Counted from the first letter of the stretch, positions 9,626 through 20,200 are shown. The stretch is 64,000 bases of DNA from Planctomycetota bacterium (GCA_020638795.1 JACKHW010000005.1:1-64000), one strand, 5' to 3'. The notes: generated from the sequence alone by a model not told the origin. Made by a program: numbers and translations.

Positions 9626-10288
9626 TCATTCTCCCTCTTCGTCCTCCCATTCGATGTTCGCAAGATTGCCTTGTTCGAGCCGCTTGACGAGCTTGACGAG
9701 CCGGAGCTGGGCGCGTCGGTGACGACTCAGTGCCGCCTCCTCGCTGATACCGAGCGTCGCGGCGATTTCGCGGTGTGGAATGCCGTCGATGCGCTGCACG
9801 ATCACGTAACGATCGGTCACCCCGAGCAGTCGAAGCGCGAACTGCGCGAGGCGCATGCCCTCTCGATCGCCCAAGATGCGGCTCGGCGTGCCGTGATCGT
9901 GCGCGAGAACACCGAAAACAGCGCTCGCGTCCCGTCCCGATACTTCACGACCCGAGTCGCGACACGACGCATCCATCCATCCCGCTTGATCGCGGATCGA
10001 GTTCTCGACGATGCGAGCCATCAAGGAGCAGAAGCCGCGTTCGTCGAGTTCTCCGAGTCGAGGGCAGTACTTGACGAAGCGCAGCAGCGCTTCTTGGACG
10101 ATATCGCCAGACTCGGCCTTCTCGCGCAAGCGTGGGCCGAGGCGCGCCCGCACTTGACCCTGGATCCACGGCAGACAGCGGTCGATCAGTGCATTGAGCG
10201 CTTCTGGGTCGTGCGTGTCGATACGGGCGCCGCGAGGCGCTTCGATGCGCTTCGAGTCGTCGGGCAGGCAAGTCCGATCGTCGGTCAT
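9626..10288 (-). CDS. ECF-type sigma-70 family RNA polymerase sigma factor
   Basis: About 220 residues. The sigma2 region includes RCLPWIQGQVRARL and the SGDIVQEALLRF core-binding segment (typical DLVQE). The sigma4 helix-turn-helix is HREIAATLGISEEAALSRH. The frame is open much further upstream, but GGAG 6 nt before the ATG at 10288 supports this start. A GCTATGCT -10-like box lies 68 nt further up. It heads the operon with msrB and the HNH gene and is divergent from a Ser/Thr kinase gene. ECF sigma genes beside Ser/Thr kinases are a known planctomycete arrangement in which the kinase is thought to control the sigma factor. No anti-sigma factor is visible. Confidence 0.9.
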   Translation of the reverse strand: MTDDRTCLPDDSKRIEAPRGARIDTHDPEALNALIDRCLPWIQGQVRARLGPRLREKAESGDIVQEALLRFVKYCPRLGELDERGFCSLMARIVENSIRDQAGWMDASCRDSGREVSGRDASAVFGVLAHDHGTPSRILGDREGMRLAQFALRLLGVTDRYVIVQRIDGIPHREIAATLGISEEAALSRHRRAQLRLVKLVKRLEQGNLANIEWEDEEGE

Positions 10289-10355
10289 GCCGAACTCCGA
10301 CAGCGTACCGGCGCGGGGCAGCGAGTTGGAGTCAGCACGTGCATTCGTGGATGGC

Positions 10356-10363
10356 AGCATAGC
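10356..10363 (-). promoter_or_regulatory. Putative -10 box GCTATGCT of the sigma factor operon
   Basis: On the minus strand, GCTATGCT lies 68 nt before the chosen ATG. A GGAACG hexamer 18 nt further upstream resembles an ECF -35, so autoregulation is possible but unproven. Confidence 0.4.
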
Positions 10364-10747
10364 AAGCGATGTGCGAGACCGTTCCCCCCGTCGCAGTGAC
10401 CCGTCGGACGACCCGCAGCGGCGATCCGTCCGTGGAGGGACTTCGAACGGAGCTGCTACCAGCGTGATGAAAAACTCGGACATGCACCAAGCACGCGCCT
10501 TTACCGCCCCGGCAACTCCCGAAAGCCTCGACGAATCGACGATTCGACGATTCGCCTGCGTTTTCGGCAGCCACCGAAACGGCGAAATCACGCACTCGGC
10601 GCGTGCCCGACTTGTTCAACGCGCTGCTACGAGTCAGCGACCTAAACGGATCCGTCCGTCGCCGGGATTTCGTGAATTGCACAGAAACCGGTCGCGCTCG
10701 GGATTTCCTACGACGCAGACTGGGCTCCTCATCGCTGTTGCCCTGCC
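10364..10747. other. Divergent intergenic region between sigma factor and kinase
   Basis: No supported gene. The open frames across it lack a start signal and protein resemblance. It holds the element at 10581-10609 and presumably the kinase promoter. Confidence 0.5.
10581..10609 (+). promoter_or_regulatory. 29-bp element shared with the methionine aminopeptidase promoter region
   Basis: Shares the 12-base block TCACGCACTCGG and flanking bases (GGCGA before, TGCCCG after) with 57899-57927. In both places a GCGCTG(T/C)TA box follows about 13-14 nt later. It may be an upstream promoter element or operator. Confidence 0.35.
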
Positions 10748-12964
10748 ATGGCCGAGGAACCACCAGAACCGGGAAACGCCGAGGGTTGGATACTTGCGTA
10801 CCTGGATCTCCGGGATCGCGGTGAAGCCCCCCCGCTGAGGGTCTTTCTCGAGTCGGTGCCGCCGGAGTTGCGCGACGAGGTCGAGCGCGATTGTCGGAGA
10901 CTTCAGGACCTCGAAGTCGAACTCCGCCAAGGGCCACGACCAGGTGCGGCGGGCCCATCGGTGAGTACGGAAGAACGGGCGTTCGAAGTCGATGGATATC
11001 GCCTCGACACCGTGGTCGACGAAGGCGGCATGGGCCGCGTGTGGCGCGGCGAGCGGCTCGCGGACGGCATGCCGGTCGCGATCAAGGTCCTCAAGCCACG
11101 TTTCCTCGATTCCTTCGAAGCGCGCGAACGGTTCCGTCGCGAAGCCGAGATCGGCCACGAGATCGCACACGAGGGGCTCGTCCCGGTGCTCGAACACGGC
11201 GAACGCGAGGGGTGCCCTTACCTCGTCATGCCGTTCATTGGCGGCGGCTCCCTGTCGGCGCGCATCGATCAGGCGCGCATGAGTGGCACCGAGGCATTCG
11301 AAGCATCCGAAGTCGCGCAGATCGCGATCGCGGTGCTCCATGCTCTCGAATCGTGCCACGACAAGGGCATCATTCACCGCGACCTCAAGCCAGCGAATAT
11401 CCTCCTCGACGAGCAGGGGAATCCACGCTTGATCGACTTCGGTCTCGCACGAGTCGAAGAGCGCTCACAACTCACGCGCGTCGGCACCCTCGTCGGAACC
11501 GTCGCCTATATGAGTCCCGAGCAGACGTTGCTCGCTCTGCGACATCCGATCGACGCGCGAACGGACGTCTACTCACTCGGTGCGGTGCTCTACGCGATGT
11601 TGACGCTACACCCGCCATTCGGACGCGAGGGTGACGATCCGACCAAAGACGATTCGGACATCCTGCGTGACATCCTCTTCACGGATCCGAACCCGCCCTC
11701 GCGGATCGACGCACGCATCCACCGAGATCTCGAGACGATCTGCCTGAAGGCTCTCGAGAAAGCGCCGCCTCATCGCTACCAATCGGCGCGCGAGATGCGC
11801 CTCGACCTCGAACGCTTCTTGCGCCACGAGGCGATCGTCGCGCGCCCGGTTCGCCAAGTCGTGCGATGGATGCGCAGGCTCGCTCGCAACCGCGTCGCGA
11901 TCGGTGTCGTCATCGGTCTGTCGACGGCGCTCGTCGCACTCGCGGCGTGGGCCATGTTCCACGACCCTAGACCGCGCCTCCACGTGCGCGCGCCCGAAGG
12001 AACACGGGTCTGGCTCGCACGCTTCGACTTTGCCGCGTCTCGGCACGATCGACCCCGTGAACTCGGCGCCGGACCGCTCGCGACCGTCGCGATCGACCCT
12101 GGCTATTACCGGATCACGGTGGAGCGAAGCGAAACCGAGTTCGCCGAGCGGGACGAAGTTGTGCGATCCGAGGACGTCACCGTCGACGCGCCACGTATCC
12201 TCGCGCTCGGTGACGTGACTGCAGGCATGGTCCGCTTCGAAGACGATCGACCGTTCATCGCCGGAATCGAACCGCAGGTTTCGCGCTGTGCGGACTACGA
12301 TCGACGGGAGTATCCTGCGCTTCCGCCGTTCGCGATCGACCGCTTTGAAGTCTCTTTCCGCGAGTACCGCGCCTACCTCGCAGCGACGGGTGCCGCGCCG
12401 CCGAAGTATCTGACCGACGGCAAACCGCCCGAACTCGATGACTATCCCGACGACTACCCCGCGGTCGGCCTCTCGCACGCGATCGCGACCGCGTACGCAG
12501 CCTGGGCCGGCAAACGACTACCCACGAGACTCGAGTGGGAACGCGCGGCCCGCGGAACGGACGGACGACGCTATCTAGTGCCGCCGCCATTCGAGAATCA
12601 GAACGTCGTCGTCTACCGCGAACGAACGACGGTGTTCCGCGTGCAGGACGTGCCGGGTTGGGCGAGCGGCTTCCTGCGCAACGCGGTTCCGACGACGTTC
12701 GACAATGCCGATGTGACGCCCGAAGGTGTCCACCATCTCATGGGCAACGCCTCGGAGTTCATCGCTGGCTTCGATCGGCAGCGAAGTGGCGAAGTACTCT
12801 GGAACCAGGCCATCATCAAAGGTGGGGATTGGCACGACTCGGCCGACGCCGCACACTTCGACTACGTCGGCGCGTTTCCACGAGACTATGCCGACGGCGC
12901 GATCCGGCGTGGTTTCCGCTGCGCCAAGAGCTTGCTCCCGCCATCCCGACGAAGCGCGAAATAG
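10748..12964 (+). CDS. Transmembrane Ser/Thr protein kinase with C-terminal formylglycine-generating-enzyme-like domain
   Basis: About 738 residues. The kinase domain spans roughly 80-370: glycine loop DEGGMGRVW, ATP lysine in VAIKVL, catalytic loop HRDLKPANILL, DFG motif in LIDFGLA and GTVAYMSPEQ. A single transmembrane helix near 382-402 is followed by a beta-rich linker and an FGE-sulfatase (SUMF1-type) domain from about 520 (PPFAIDRFEVSFREYRAYL, RLPTRLEWERAARG). The active-site cysteine pair of true formylglycine-generating enzymes is missing near GGDWHDSADAAHFDY, so this half is probably a ligand sensor or scaffold. It is divergent from the ECF sigma gene and may regulate it. No clear ribosome-binding site precedes the ATG. 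Confidence 0.93.
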   Translation: MAEEPPEPGNAEGWILAYLDLRDRGEAPPLRVFLESVPPELRDEVERDCRRLQDLEVELRQGPRPGAAGPSVSTEERAFEVDGYRLDTVVDEGGMGRVWRGERLADGMPVAIKVLKPRFLDSFEARERFRREAEIGHEIAHEGLVPVLEHGEREGCPYLVMPFIGGGSLSARIDQARMSGTEAFEASEVAQIAIAVLHALESCHDKGIIHRDLKPANILLDEQGNPRLIDFGLARVEERSQLTRVGTLVGTVAYMSPEQTLLALRHPIDARTDVYSLGAVLYAMLTLHPPFGREGDDPTKDDSDILRDILFTDPNPPSRIDARIHRDLETICLKALEKAPPHRYQSAREMRLDLERFLRHEAIVARPVRQVVRWMRRLARNRVAIGVVIGLSTALVALAAWAMFHDPRPRLHVRAPEGTRVWLARFDFAASRHDRPRELGAGPLATVAIDPGYYRITVERSETEFAERDEVVRSEDVTVDAPRILALGDVTAGMVRFEDDRPFIAGIEPQVSRCADYDRREYPALPPFAIDRFEVSFREYRAYLAATGAAPPKYLTDGKPPELDDYPDDYPAVGLSHAIATAYAAWAGKRLPTRLEWERAARGTDGRRYLVPPPFENQNVVVYRERTTVFRVQDVPGWASGFLRNAVPTTFDNADVTPEGVHHLMGNASEFIAGFDRQRSGEVLWNQAIIKGGDWHDSADAAHFDYVGAFPRDYADGAIRRGFRCAKSLLPPSRRSAK

Positions 12965-13051
12965 GCGATTTCGGACGGCGGGCCAGCGTTTCGACGCCTT
13001 CCAGCGACTGCCGTTCTCCCCATCCGCTCCACGCCATGAGGACCTCGCACG

Positions 13052-13600
13052 ATGATCTCCAACCTCACGATCCAACCGACGTTCGACTTCTCGAACATCA
13101 GTCCAGAAGCGGTTCACTACGAGAGTAGCGGGCAGTTCAAGCGATTCGTCACGAAGCGCCTCGCCGCGATCCTCGGTTCGTGCGACGGACGTTGCCCCGC
13201 GATCCGAGTCGACGACGCCGAAGCTCAGGGTCGCTCCGCCGACTTCGGCAGCTACCAGACGTTGTGCGGCCTCGTCGGCGACATCCTCACGCGCGAGACG
13301 GGCGAACGCTTGACGGCGTCCGACGGTGAACCCCCGATCGGCCCGGAGTGCCGCCCCTCCGAAGAGGATCCCGATATCTGGATCAAGTCGCGAGGCATCT
13401 TCCTCCACGCAGGTCCGCGTTCGGAAGAAGAAGGTCCACTCGTCGTCGGCGATCTCGAGAAGGAGATGGCCGCGTGGCCACGCCATGTCCGCCACGAGCT
13501 CGCCGCGATGCGTCTCTACGTGCGCGTTCAGTGGCATCATCGCTATGCGGCGCCGGACGGCGGCGCGTCTGGTGACGCTCCGGCGAGCACGCCTCAGTGA
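13052..13600 (+). CDS. Hypothetical protein, 182 residues
   Basis: I do not recognise this protein. GAGGA lies 9 nt before the ATG at 13052 and supports the start. It is a soluble mixed alpha/beta protein with no signal peptide or membrane segment. A CDGRC cysteine pair and a single cysteine in GPEC are visible; a histidine-rich QWHHRY stretch lies near the C-terminus. Third-codon GC is high and even along the frame, so the gene is likely real. It follows the kinase gene by 87 nt on the same strand and could be its downstream partner, but nothing in the sequence links them. Confidence 0.6.
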   Translation: MISNLTIQPTFDFSNISPEAVHYESSGQFKRFVTKRLAAILGSCDGRCPAIRVDDAEAQGRSADFGSYQTLCGLVGDILTRETGERLTASDGEPPIGPECRPSEEDPDIWIKSRGIFLHAGPRSEEEGPLVVGDLEKEMAAWPRHVRHELAAMRLYVRVQWHHRYAAPDGGASGDAPASTPQ

Positions 13601-13707
13601 CCCCGCCTTTTTGACGACTCGCATGATCGGAAGCACCAGGGGCGCGCGTGCCACGACGGACGACAGCATCTGATAGGGATCCTCCGCACGAGATCGCGGG
13701 CGCCCAC

Positions 13708-13715
13708 CGTATAGT
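13708..13715 (+). promoter_or_regulatory. Putative -10 box CGTATAGT
   Basis: TATAGT ends 17 nt before the GTG at 13733. There is no Shine-Dalgarno sequence, so the transcript would have a leader of about 10 nt. Confidence 0.35.
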
Positions 13716-13732
13716 CGCGCAGCTCGACCGTC

Positions 13733-15991
13733 GTGAACGCAGCACCGCGCAGCCCCGACCTCCGATCGATGATCGCGATCGCGTGCCTGGCTCTCATCGC
13801 CTACGCGTGGACGCTTGCGTTGTACTTCCAGTTCGACGACTACTGGCTGGGCCTCGTCTCGGGCGAGCAGATCCGGCGTGCGATGCACCCGTTCGGAGAG
13901 CACGGGCCGCTTCCTCCCTTGCTCGAACACCTCTTCCAACCAATCGTCTGGATCTGGCTCGAGTGCGATGCATGGCTGTCGGGTACGCCGCTCCATGCGT
14001 GGGTCTATCACGCGACGTCGATTTGCGTGCATGCGGTGACGAGTGTCGCACTCTACGCTCTCTTGGTGCGGCACGTGACGCGCCAAGCGGCGCTGATCGC
14101 GGCCGCGGTCTTCGCGGCATGGCCGGCGGGCGCCCAGGCAGTGAGTTGGACCGCGGCGCGCGGCGACATGCTCTGGGTCACGTTCACGGTGTTCGCCCTA
14201 ATGGCGACACGCAGAAGCATGGTGCTCGCTGGCGTCTGCATCGCACTCGGCTTCGCCGCCAAGAGCAGCGCTTGGACTTCGGCACCGCTCGTGGTTTGTT
14301 ATGCATGGTGGCTCGACGCGTGTTCGCAGCGACCTGCAGCTCGACGCCGAGTCGTCGACACGTTCCGACTCGGCCTCGTGCTGTTGCTCCCACTCGGGCT
14401 CGTCGCGTGGTGGCGTGCGAACTACCTCGGCACGTGGTCGATGCTGTACATCGGCGGAATCCAGGCGCGTGCAGATCAAATGCCCGCGATGTTGCGCGCG
14501 ATACCGAGTGCGCTGCACTACTTGATCGCACCCAAGAACGCGGTCCCGGATGTCCTCGCGGGATTGTGGAACGGCCGAGTCGTCAACACGATTCTCGGGA
14601 CGATCGCGTTCGCTGGCGTCGTGTTCCTTCTGTTCGATCGCGACCACACGAAGCGCTATTGGCGCATCGTGATCGCGCTCTTCGTGCTCGCGATTCCGAC
14701 CGTTCCTGCGGTCTTCTTGTGGCACCTCTATCCCGCAGCGCCGGGGATCTACTCGAGTCGTGCGCTCTACCCGGTAGTTGCCGCAGTCGCATTCGTTCTC
14801 GCACTCGCATTCGACACGCCGTTGCATGGTCGTCGCGCTGACCGCACGACCGCACAGGCTTCGAGCACGCGCAGAACGTTCGCCTCGAGGATCGTGCTCG
14901 TCTGCGTCGCGGTGTCGACCATCGATGCAACACTTCACGTCGCGCGCCTCGAGGTCGACGCGGCGCGGCGGACGCGCAATCGCATCGCGAGCCTGCAGAA
15001 CCATGCGCAGGCAGTAGGCGACGACGTCACGTTCGTCGTGACCGATCCCGAACCGACGAGGTTCGGAGTCTTGATGACACATACGCAGATCGGGGCTGCC
15101 GTGCGTCCACCGTTCGCGGCGACCGAACTCCGCGTGGTCCCCGTAGAGAAGATCGCAGCGTGGATCGCAGGCGGCGGGCTCGCGACGATCCAGGGCCGGG
15201 TGCAGTTGCTCGAGTTGCGCGAGGATCGCTTCGAACCAGTCACCGACGTCTTGCCCTCACTGCCAGCGGTCGGGCTCGACTCGAAGCTCGAAGCACCTCC
15301 CAAGGCAACGGTGCCAATCGACGGGAAGGGCACCTCGACTTGGCGACCGGCGACATCGTTCGCTCCGCGTGCATGGTCGTACCTTCGCCTCGAGACGGAC
15401 ATCGAAGTGGGCAGCGCAACCGTGACGTTCGCAGGCCCATCCCATGCGATCCGACGTGAGGTCCCGTTCTCGGGGGGCAGCGGCAACATCGCACTCGCAA
15501 CCGACGTCGAACTCGCGCGACAGCGCGCCATCGACTCGGTTTCGATCGCGTTCCCGACTTCGACTTCGGGTGCCGTGACCTTGTCGCTCGTGCGCTCGAC
15601 CAAGGCTCTCGAGCTCCTCGCTCCAAGAGCAGATTCACGGATTCACTTCGATCAAACGCCGACGTTCGAGGTCGCGGGGATGCCGGACGATGCGGACTTG
15701 GAACTCCGTCTGCAATTGGTCGTCTTCGGAGCGCATGCTCCGATGAACTACCACGTGCCTCGAGCAGACCTCGACGTGCGTGCGGGGCATGCGCGCTACG
15801 CACCACGGTTGAGGCACTTCGTGGGCGAGAACGGTTTGGATTGGACCGAGGCACTCGACAAGATCTACCGCGAAATCGCGAAGCCCTATGGGGTGCACGA
15901 GTTCGGTCTCACAGGGACCATCGCGGCCGTGCGCGGCGGTGTCACGATGGCGGCGACGCCGGAGCTCCGGTGGACTCTGACGGCGAACTGA
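13733..15991 (+). CDS. Large polytopic membrane protein, glycosyltransferase GT39/PMT-like, with soluble C-terminal half
   Basis: About 752 residues from a GTG; an in-frame ATG at 13769 is the alternative. The N-terminal half carries about ten hydrophobic helices, and an FQFDDYWLG loop after the first helix resembles the acidic DDY/DE loop of lipid-linked sugar transferases (GT39/PMT and ArnT-like). Further helices are separated by short loops (KSSAWTSAPLVVCYAWW, RALYPVVAAVAFVLALAF). From about residue 390 the protein is soluble and beta-rich and presumably extracytoplasmic. A role in transferring sugars to surface proteins or lipids is inference from topology and the acidic loop; no donor or acceptor is indicated by the neighbours. 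Confidence 0.7.
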   Translation: MNAAPRSPDLRSMIAIACLALIAYAWTLALYFQFDDYWLGLVSGEQIRRAMHPFGEHGPLPPLLEHLFQPIVWIWLECDAWLSGTPLHAWVYHATSICVHAVTSVALYALLVRHVTRQAALIAAAVFAAWPAGAQAVSWTAARGDMLWVTFTVFALMATRRSMVLAGVCIALGFAAKSSAWTSAPLVVCYAWWLDACSQRPAARRRVVDTFRLGLVLLLPLGLVAWWRANYLGTWSMLYIGGIQARADQMPAMLRAIPSALHYLIAPKNAVPDVLAGLWNGRVVNTILGTIAFAGVVFLLFDRDHTKRYWRIVIALFVLAIPTVPAVFLWHLYPAAPGIYSSRALYPVVAAVAFVLALAFDTPLHGRRADRTTAQASSTRRTFASRIVLVCVAVSTIDATLHVARLEVDAARRTRNRIASLQNHAQAVGDDVTFVVTDPEPTRFGVLMTHTQIGAAVRPPFAATELRVVPVEKIAAWIAGGGLATIQGRVQLLELREDRFEPVTDVLPSLPAVGLDSKLEAPPKATVPIDGKGTSTWRPATSFAPRAWSYLRLETDIEVGSATVTFAGPSHAIRREVPFSGGSGNIALATDVELARQRAIDSVSIAFPTSTSGAVTLSLVRSTKALELLAPRADSRIHFDQTPTFEVAGMPDDADLELRLQLVVFGAHAPMNYHVPRADLDVRAGHARYAPRLRHFVGENGLDWTEALDKIYREIAKPYGVHEFGLTGTIAAVRGGVTMAATPELRWTLTAN

Positions 15992-16112
15992 AGAGGCATT
16001 ACTTCTGACAATCGAAGACTCGACGGTCTTGGTGCGTGTCGAAATCACGGGACTGCGCCATGATGACAGCGCCCCCACTCGTCCGATTTGGAATCTTTTC
16101 CCAGGGCTCATC

Positions 16113-17177
16113 ATGTCGCGCGTTCCATCGCTTCTCGTTGCACTCACTTGGCTCACGTTCTGCATCGCGACGGCGACCGCGCAGACACTCACTGGCTCGA
16201 TCGAGACGAAGTCGCCTGCCGGCGCCTTCGGCAAGAGCGGCACAGTCGGCTCGTTCGACTTCTCACCGGCCAACTATGTGCTGCCCCCGCTCGGTGCCTA
16301 CTCGTGGAAGATCCGTGGTGCGGGTAGTCAAGGCACGGGCACGGCCATGACGCACGCGTCGATGAACGTGTACGGCTACGTCAACCAAGACGGCGTCGCT
16401 GTCGTCGGAATCTCCGGCTCGGCGCGCGGTACGTCACCTTCCGAAACCGCCTACACGACACCGACGACGACAGGTCCGGGGACACCGGGAACACTCGACT
16501 TCGTCCTTCGCTACAAATCGAGCGCGGGTCGCAAGGGCGTCATCAAGATCGCGTGGCAGTCGCTCCTCAAGTTCAGCGCGACGGCGAAGGCCGCGATCGA
16601 CATCGACGACAACGGGACACCCGAATGGACCGGCGGCAACACGAACGGCGGCTTCGTGACTCAGCTCGTTCCCGTCGCGTTCGACACCAATGGTGATCTG
16701 ATCGCGAAGGTCTCGATCGAAGGCACGGTCGACGGTGCGGGACAGGTCAACTTCTCGAGCGCCTATGGCCGTCTCGACATCCGCTTCGTGGACCAGAATG
16801 CCGGCAAGTGCACGATCACGCCCTACGGCACGGGATGTTCGGGCGCGAGCGCGACGGCATCCGTCACGACGATCGGCGCCGAACACATCATCGCGACGAA
16901 GGTGACCGGCGGCTTCGCGAACCTGTTCGCACTCGAGGCCATCGGCAGCAGCAAGCTCAGCCTGCCGCTTCCGGGCAACTGCACGCTGCTGACCAATGCG
17001 ATCTCGTTCCTGGTGCACCCGACGGACGCCAACGGCGAACTGACCTTCATCCGCAAGATCAGCACCTACTCCAACCTCTCGACACTGCACCAGTTCTTGC
17101 CGCTCGGCCTCGACGCGCAGAATCAAATCATCCTTCGCGCGACGAACGGCCTGCAGATCGTCTGCACGGGCCAGTAA
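16113..17177 (+). CDS. Secreted beta-rich protein with the shared C-terminal module
   Basis: About 354 residues. The start at 16113 gives a clean signal peptide (MSRVPSLLVALTWLTFCIATATAQ). The body is beta-rich, rich in Thr, Ser and Gly, and has no recognised domain. Around residue 245 a GTGC motif opens a C-terminal module of about 115 residues found at the end of five other secreted proteins in this window. The aligned core here is TYSNLSTLHQFLPLGLDAQ, the most diverged of the six copies. I expect an extracellular protein; the module may be an adhesion or sorting unit. A strong hairpin follows the stop. Confidence 0.7.
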   Translation: MSRVPSLLVALTWLTFCIATATAQTLTGSIETKSPAGAFGKSGTVGSFDFSPANYVLPPLGAYSWKIRGAGSQGTGTAMTHASMNVYGYVNQDGVAVVGISGSARGTSPSETAYTTPTTTGPGTPGTLDFVLRYKSSAGRKGVIKIAWQSLLKFSATAKAAIDIDDNGTPEWTGGNTNGGFVTQLVPVAFDTNGDLIAKVSIEGTVDGAGQVNFSSAYGRLDIRFVDQNAGKCTITPYGTGCSGASATASVTTIGAEHIIATKVTGGFANLFALEAIGSSKLSLPLPGNCTLLTNAISFLVHPTDANGELTFIRKISTYSNLSTLHQFLPLGLDAQNQIILRATNGLQIVCTGQ

Positions 17178-17194
17178 GCACCATCGAGCCAACG

Positions 17195-17225
17195 ACGCTT
17201 CGCGCAGTGACGGCGCGCGAAGCGT
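17195..17225. terminator. Perfect 11-bp inverted repeat between convergent genes
   Basis: Left arm ACGCTTCGCGC (17195-17205), 9-nt loop, right arm GCGCGAAGCGT (17215-17225). It lies 17 nt after one stop and 23 nt before the stop of the opposing GH2 gene, and can serve as a terminator in both directions. No T-tract follows. Confidence 0.6.
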
Positions 17226-17245
17226 GCCAGGGTCATTTCACGCGG
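17215..17245. repeat. Palindromic intergenic repeat, copy 3
   Basis: Read on the minus strand: GCGTGAAATG, core ACCCTGGCA, CGCTTCGCGC. Same family as the copies near 731, 769 and 23661. It overlaps the right arm of the adjacent hairpin. Confidence 0.55.
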
Positions 17246-17248
17246 GAC

Positions 17249-20200
17249 TCAGCGCTGCAGGAGTTCGATGGCTTCCGGGCGTGAGGTCTGGATGCGGACC
17301 GGGCGGTGCAGGCCGCCGGCGCCGACGTGGTCCACGACACGTAGGGCCAGTTGGTTGGTGCCAGGACGGACCGCTTTGCCGATGTCGGTCGATGTGCGGA
17401 TGAGCCAGACCGTGGTTCCGGTCGCCTCGTCGCCATGAGAAGCGATCGACTCACCGTTGACGAAGACTTCGTAGCTGTCGTCGACACCATCGCATACGAG
17501 CCAGAGAGGCTGGCCCGGCTTCCAGGATGGCGGCGGAACGAAGTCGCGGCGGTACCACGCCTGCCCCGTGTAGTGTGGCAGGCCCGCGGCTTCCCAGTGC
17601 GCACCGGCACGGGAGTCGATCCAACCTTCGGCATCGAGCGCGTCCTCGAACCAACGCTCGGACGTTCCGACACGTCGTTCGTCCTTCTTGAGCCGCCACG
17701 TACCATCGAGTTCGACCGTCTCGCGCGTGAGCGAAGCGCGGATGCGCGCACGTATCGCCTCCCCGAGTGTTTCCCGCGGCTGTGGGCCCTCGGCCAAGTG
17801 CGCCAGCAACGACGCACGAAGCCATGCGCGCGCGGGATTCGGGTCGGTCGATGCGGTGTCCTCGGCCACTCCGAACGCACGCTCTGGTGCAAGGTCGAGT
17901 GACAACGCGCACGCGAGGATCCGCCCCTTGCCAACTCGCGCCTCGAGCAACAAGCCGTGCCGCTTCATCGACTCGCGCTCATCGTGCGTGTCCCAATAGC
18001 CGAGCACACAATCGAAGGCGCGCACGAGTTCCGTGTCGTCGAACACCGGGCCGTGCAAATCGAACGCCTGCAACTCGTACAGCATCTCGCGTGGCACGCG
18101 TGTGAAGAGCGGATGCTGGGTGGCGCCGAAGCCGGCGCCTTCGAGGAACCACAGTCCACGCGATCGCGGCGCGCCCGAACCCGGTACGAGCAGCAGCGCA
18201 CCGCCGCCTTCGACCCACTCGAGCGTCGCGAGATCGAGCCCCTTTCGAATGCGAACGCCCTCGGGCACGGACGTGTTCGCGGGCGTTGGGCAAGCCCAAA
18301 ACGACCACGAGTTGGCAAGTTCACCCGAGGATGCTCGCACGTGCAGACGGATAGGGCGATTCATGCTCGACGCTGCATCGAGCCCCACCATGGGTGACGA
18401 CTCGACCGGCTGCAACCGCTCGCTACGAGCACCCCGATCCCGACTCGGCTCGACGACGATGTCGATGGCGTGCACATCGGCGAGTGTCTCCACAGCCCCC
18501 TCGACCGCGGTCCGCACGACCGGACGGAACCGCTCGATCTCTCCCCTCGCAATCGAGCGCACGGCGCGAGGATCGTCGAGCACGAGCATCGACGCACCGT
18601 GCCACGCGAAGTCGTCGCTCGTCCACTTGGGCGCCCCACAATCATCGAAGAACCCCATCCGCGCCCGCGGAAAATCGCGCATCACGCTCACGACGTATCC
18701 AGCGGTCGGTAGCACCCGCCGAAACGCTTCGATCTCGTACTTCCGCAACCGCATCGCCTGACGCATCGAGTCCTCGACGAGACGACGGACGGCTTCGGTC
18801 CCGTGGGCTGCTTCGAGATCACGCTCGAACACCCGCATCGAGTCGACAGCGAGTGGCCGCCACCAAGGTGCGCTCGCATCGCGTTGCGCGACGGCACTGT
18901 CCGCACCTGACCGGACGGGGTCCTCGGAGCGCCGCGCCTCACGCCCGTCAGCAGAACCACCGGCAAGCCGCTGATCGAGCCGAGCGAAGTCGATCCACGT
19001 ATCTCCCGTGATCGCTTCCCCGAGTAAGAACGGCTTGGCACCGTGCTCTTCGATGTAGTGATCGAAGCCTTCGAGGCGCGCAACCCAGTCACTCGGATTT
19101 CCGTAGGGATGGTCGTCGTAGAAGTCGTGAAAGCGATTCCACGAAATCCAAGAGCTATCGTCCTCGACGAGCACGCCTCCGGTCGTCCGTTTACACTCGT
19201 CGAACAACGCCTCGACGACCCCCGCGTCGCTGCTTTGCCCGGTCTCACAAGTCAAGCTGCGCGCGATCACGTGCGGCCACACGCGATCCGCCTCGAAGAA
19301 CTCCCGGTACTCCCGCAACAACGGCTCGCGGTTCTTCGCCGAGAAGTCGGGATGCCACGCCGGATACTCGACCCAGACGAACAAGCCTTCCTGGAGCGCC
19401 AACTCGAAGAAGCGTGGCGGCGGTAACCATAGACAAGCTTTGATCGTGTCGAAGCCCGCGGCTTTCGCGAAACGCAGCTCCTCGAGCCAGTACGACTCAG
19501 GAGGGTTCGGTGCGTGAAACGGTGGTGCGTAGCCCCAATGCAAGACGCCACGCACGGTGCGCGGGCGACCGTCGACTAGGATCTGACGACCATCCGCTGC
19601 GATTTCGCAAAACGCCGTCGTACGCACGATTTGGTCGAGTTCGCGATCGCCACGACGGAGCGTGACCATCGTGCGGTAGCACTGCGGTGCCTCGGGGGAC
19701 CATGTCACGACCTGTGCCGTATGCTCGATGACGACATCCTCTCCGTCGGTGCGCTGCGCTCGGCCCGATAGCTCGAGTGGCGCACCGATGCGGGTGGTAG
19801 AGCGAGGATCGCCAGGCGATATGGCATGCATCGCCACGTCGACATCGAGCCCTTCGAGGGTCCCCGCACGTCCGTGTAGCCGCACGGTGACCGAAGCGAT
19901 GCCGCCACGCACGCTCGTCGTCACCTCCGTTCGATCTCCGCGCAAATGGACCGCGGGCAAGAGCTCGATCGTGACGTCCTGCCAGATCCCGCCGAAGTGC
20001 GGCGCGATGTCGGGCAAGAACCCTTGCGTGGCGTGGCCGACACGTTCGTCGACGACGACACGAATTGACTGCTCGGCCCCGTCACGATACGAATCGCGCG
20101 GCAACTCGAAGGCGAACGGCGTCCATCCGCCGAGGTGTTCGCCGAGTTCGCGACCGTTGAACAGGACGCGCGCGTGCGTCATGACGCCCGCAAAACGGAG

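Noticed and set aside
12575..14086. Open frame of 503 codons spanning kinase end and the next two genes
   Set aside because: Runs against three better-supported genes and has shadow composition.
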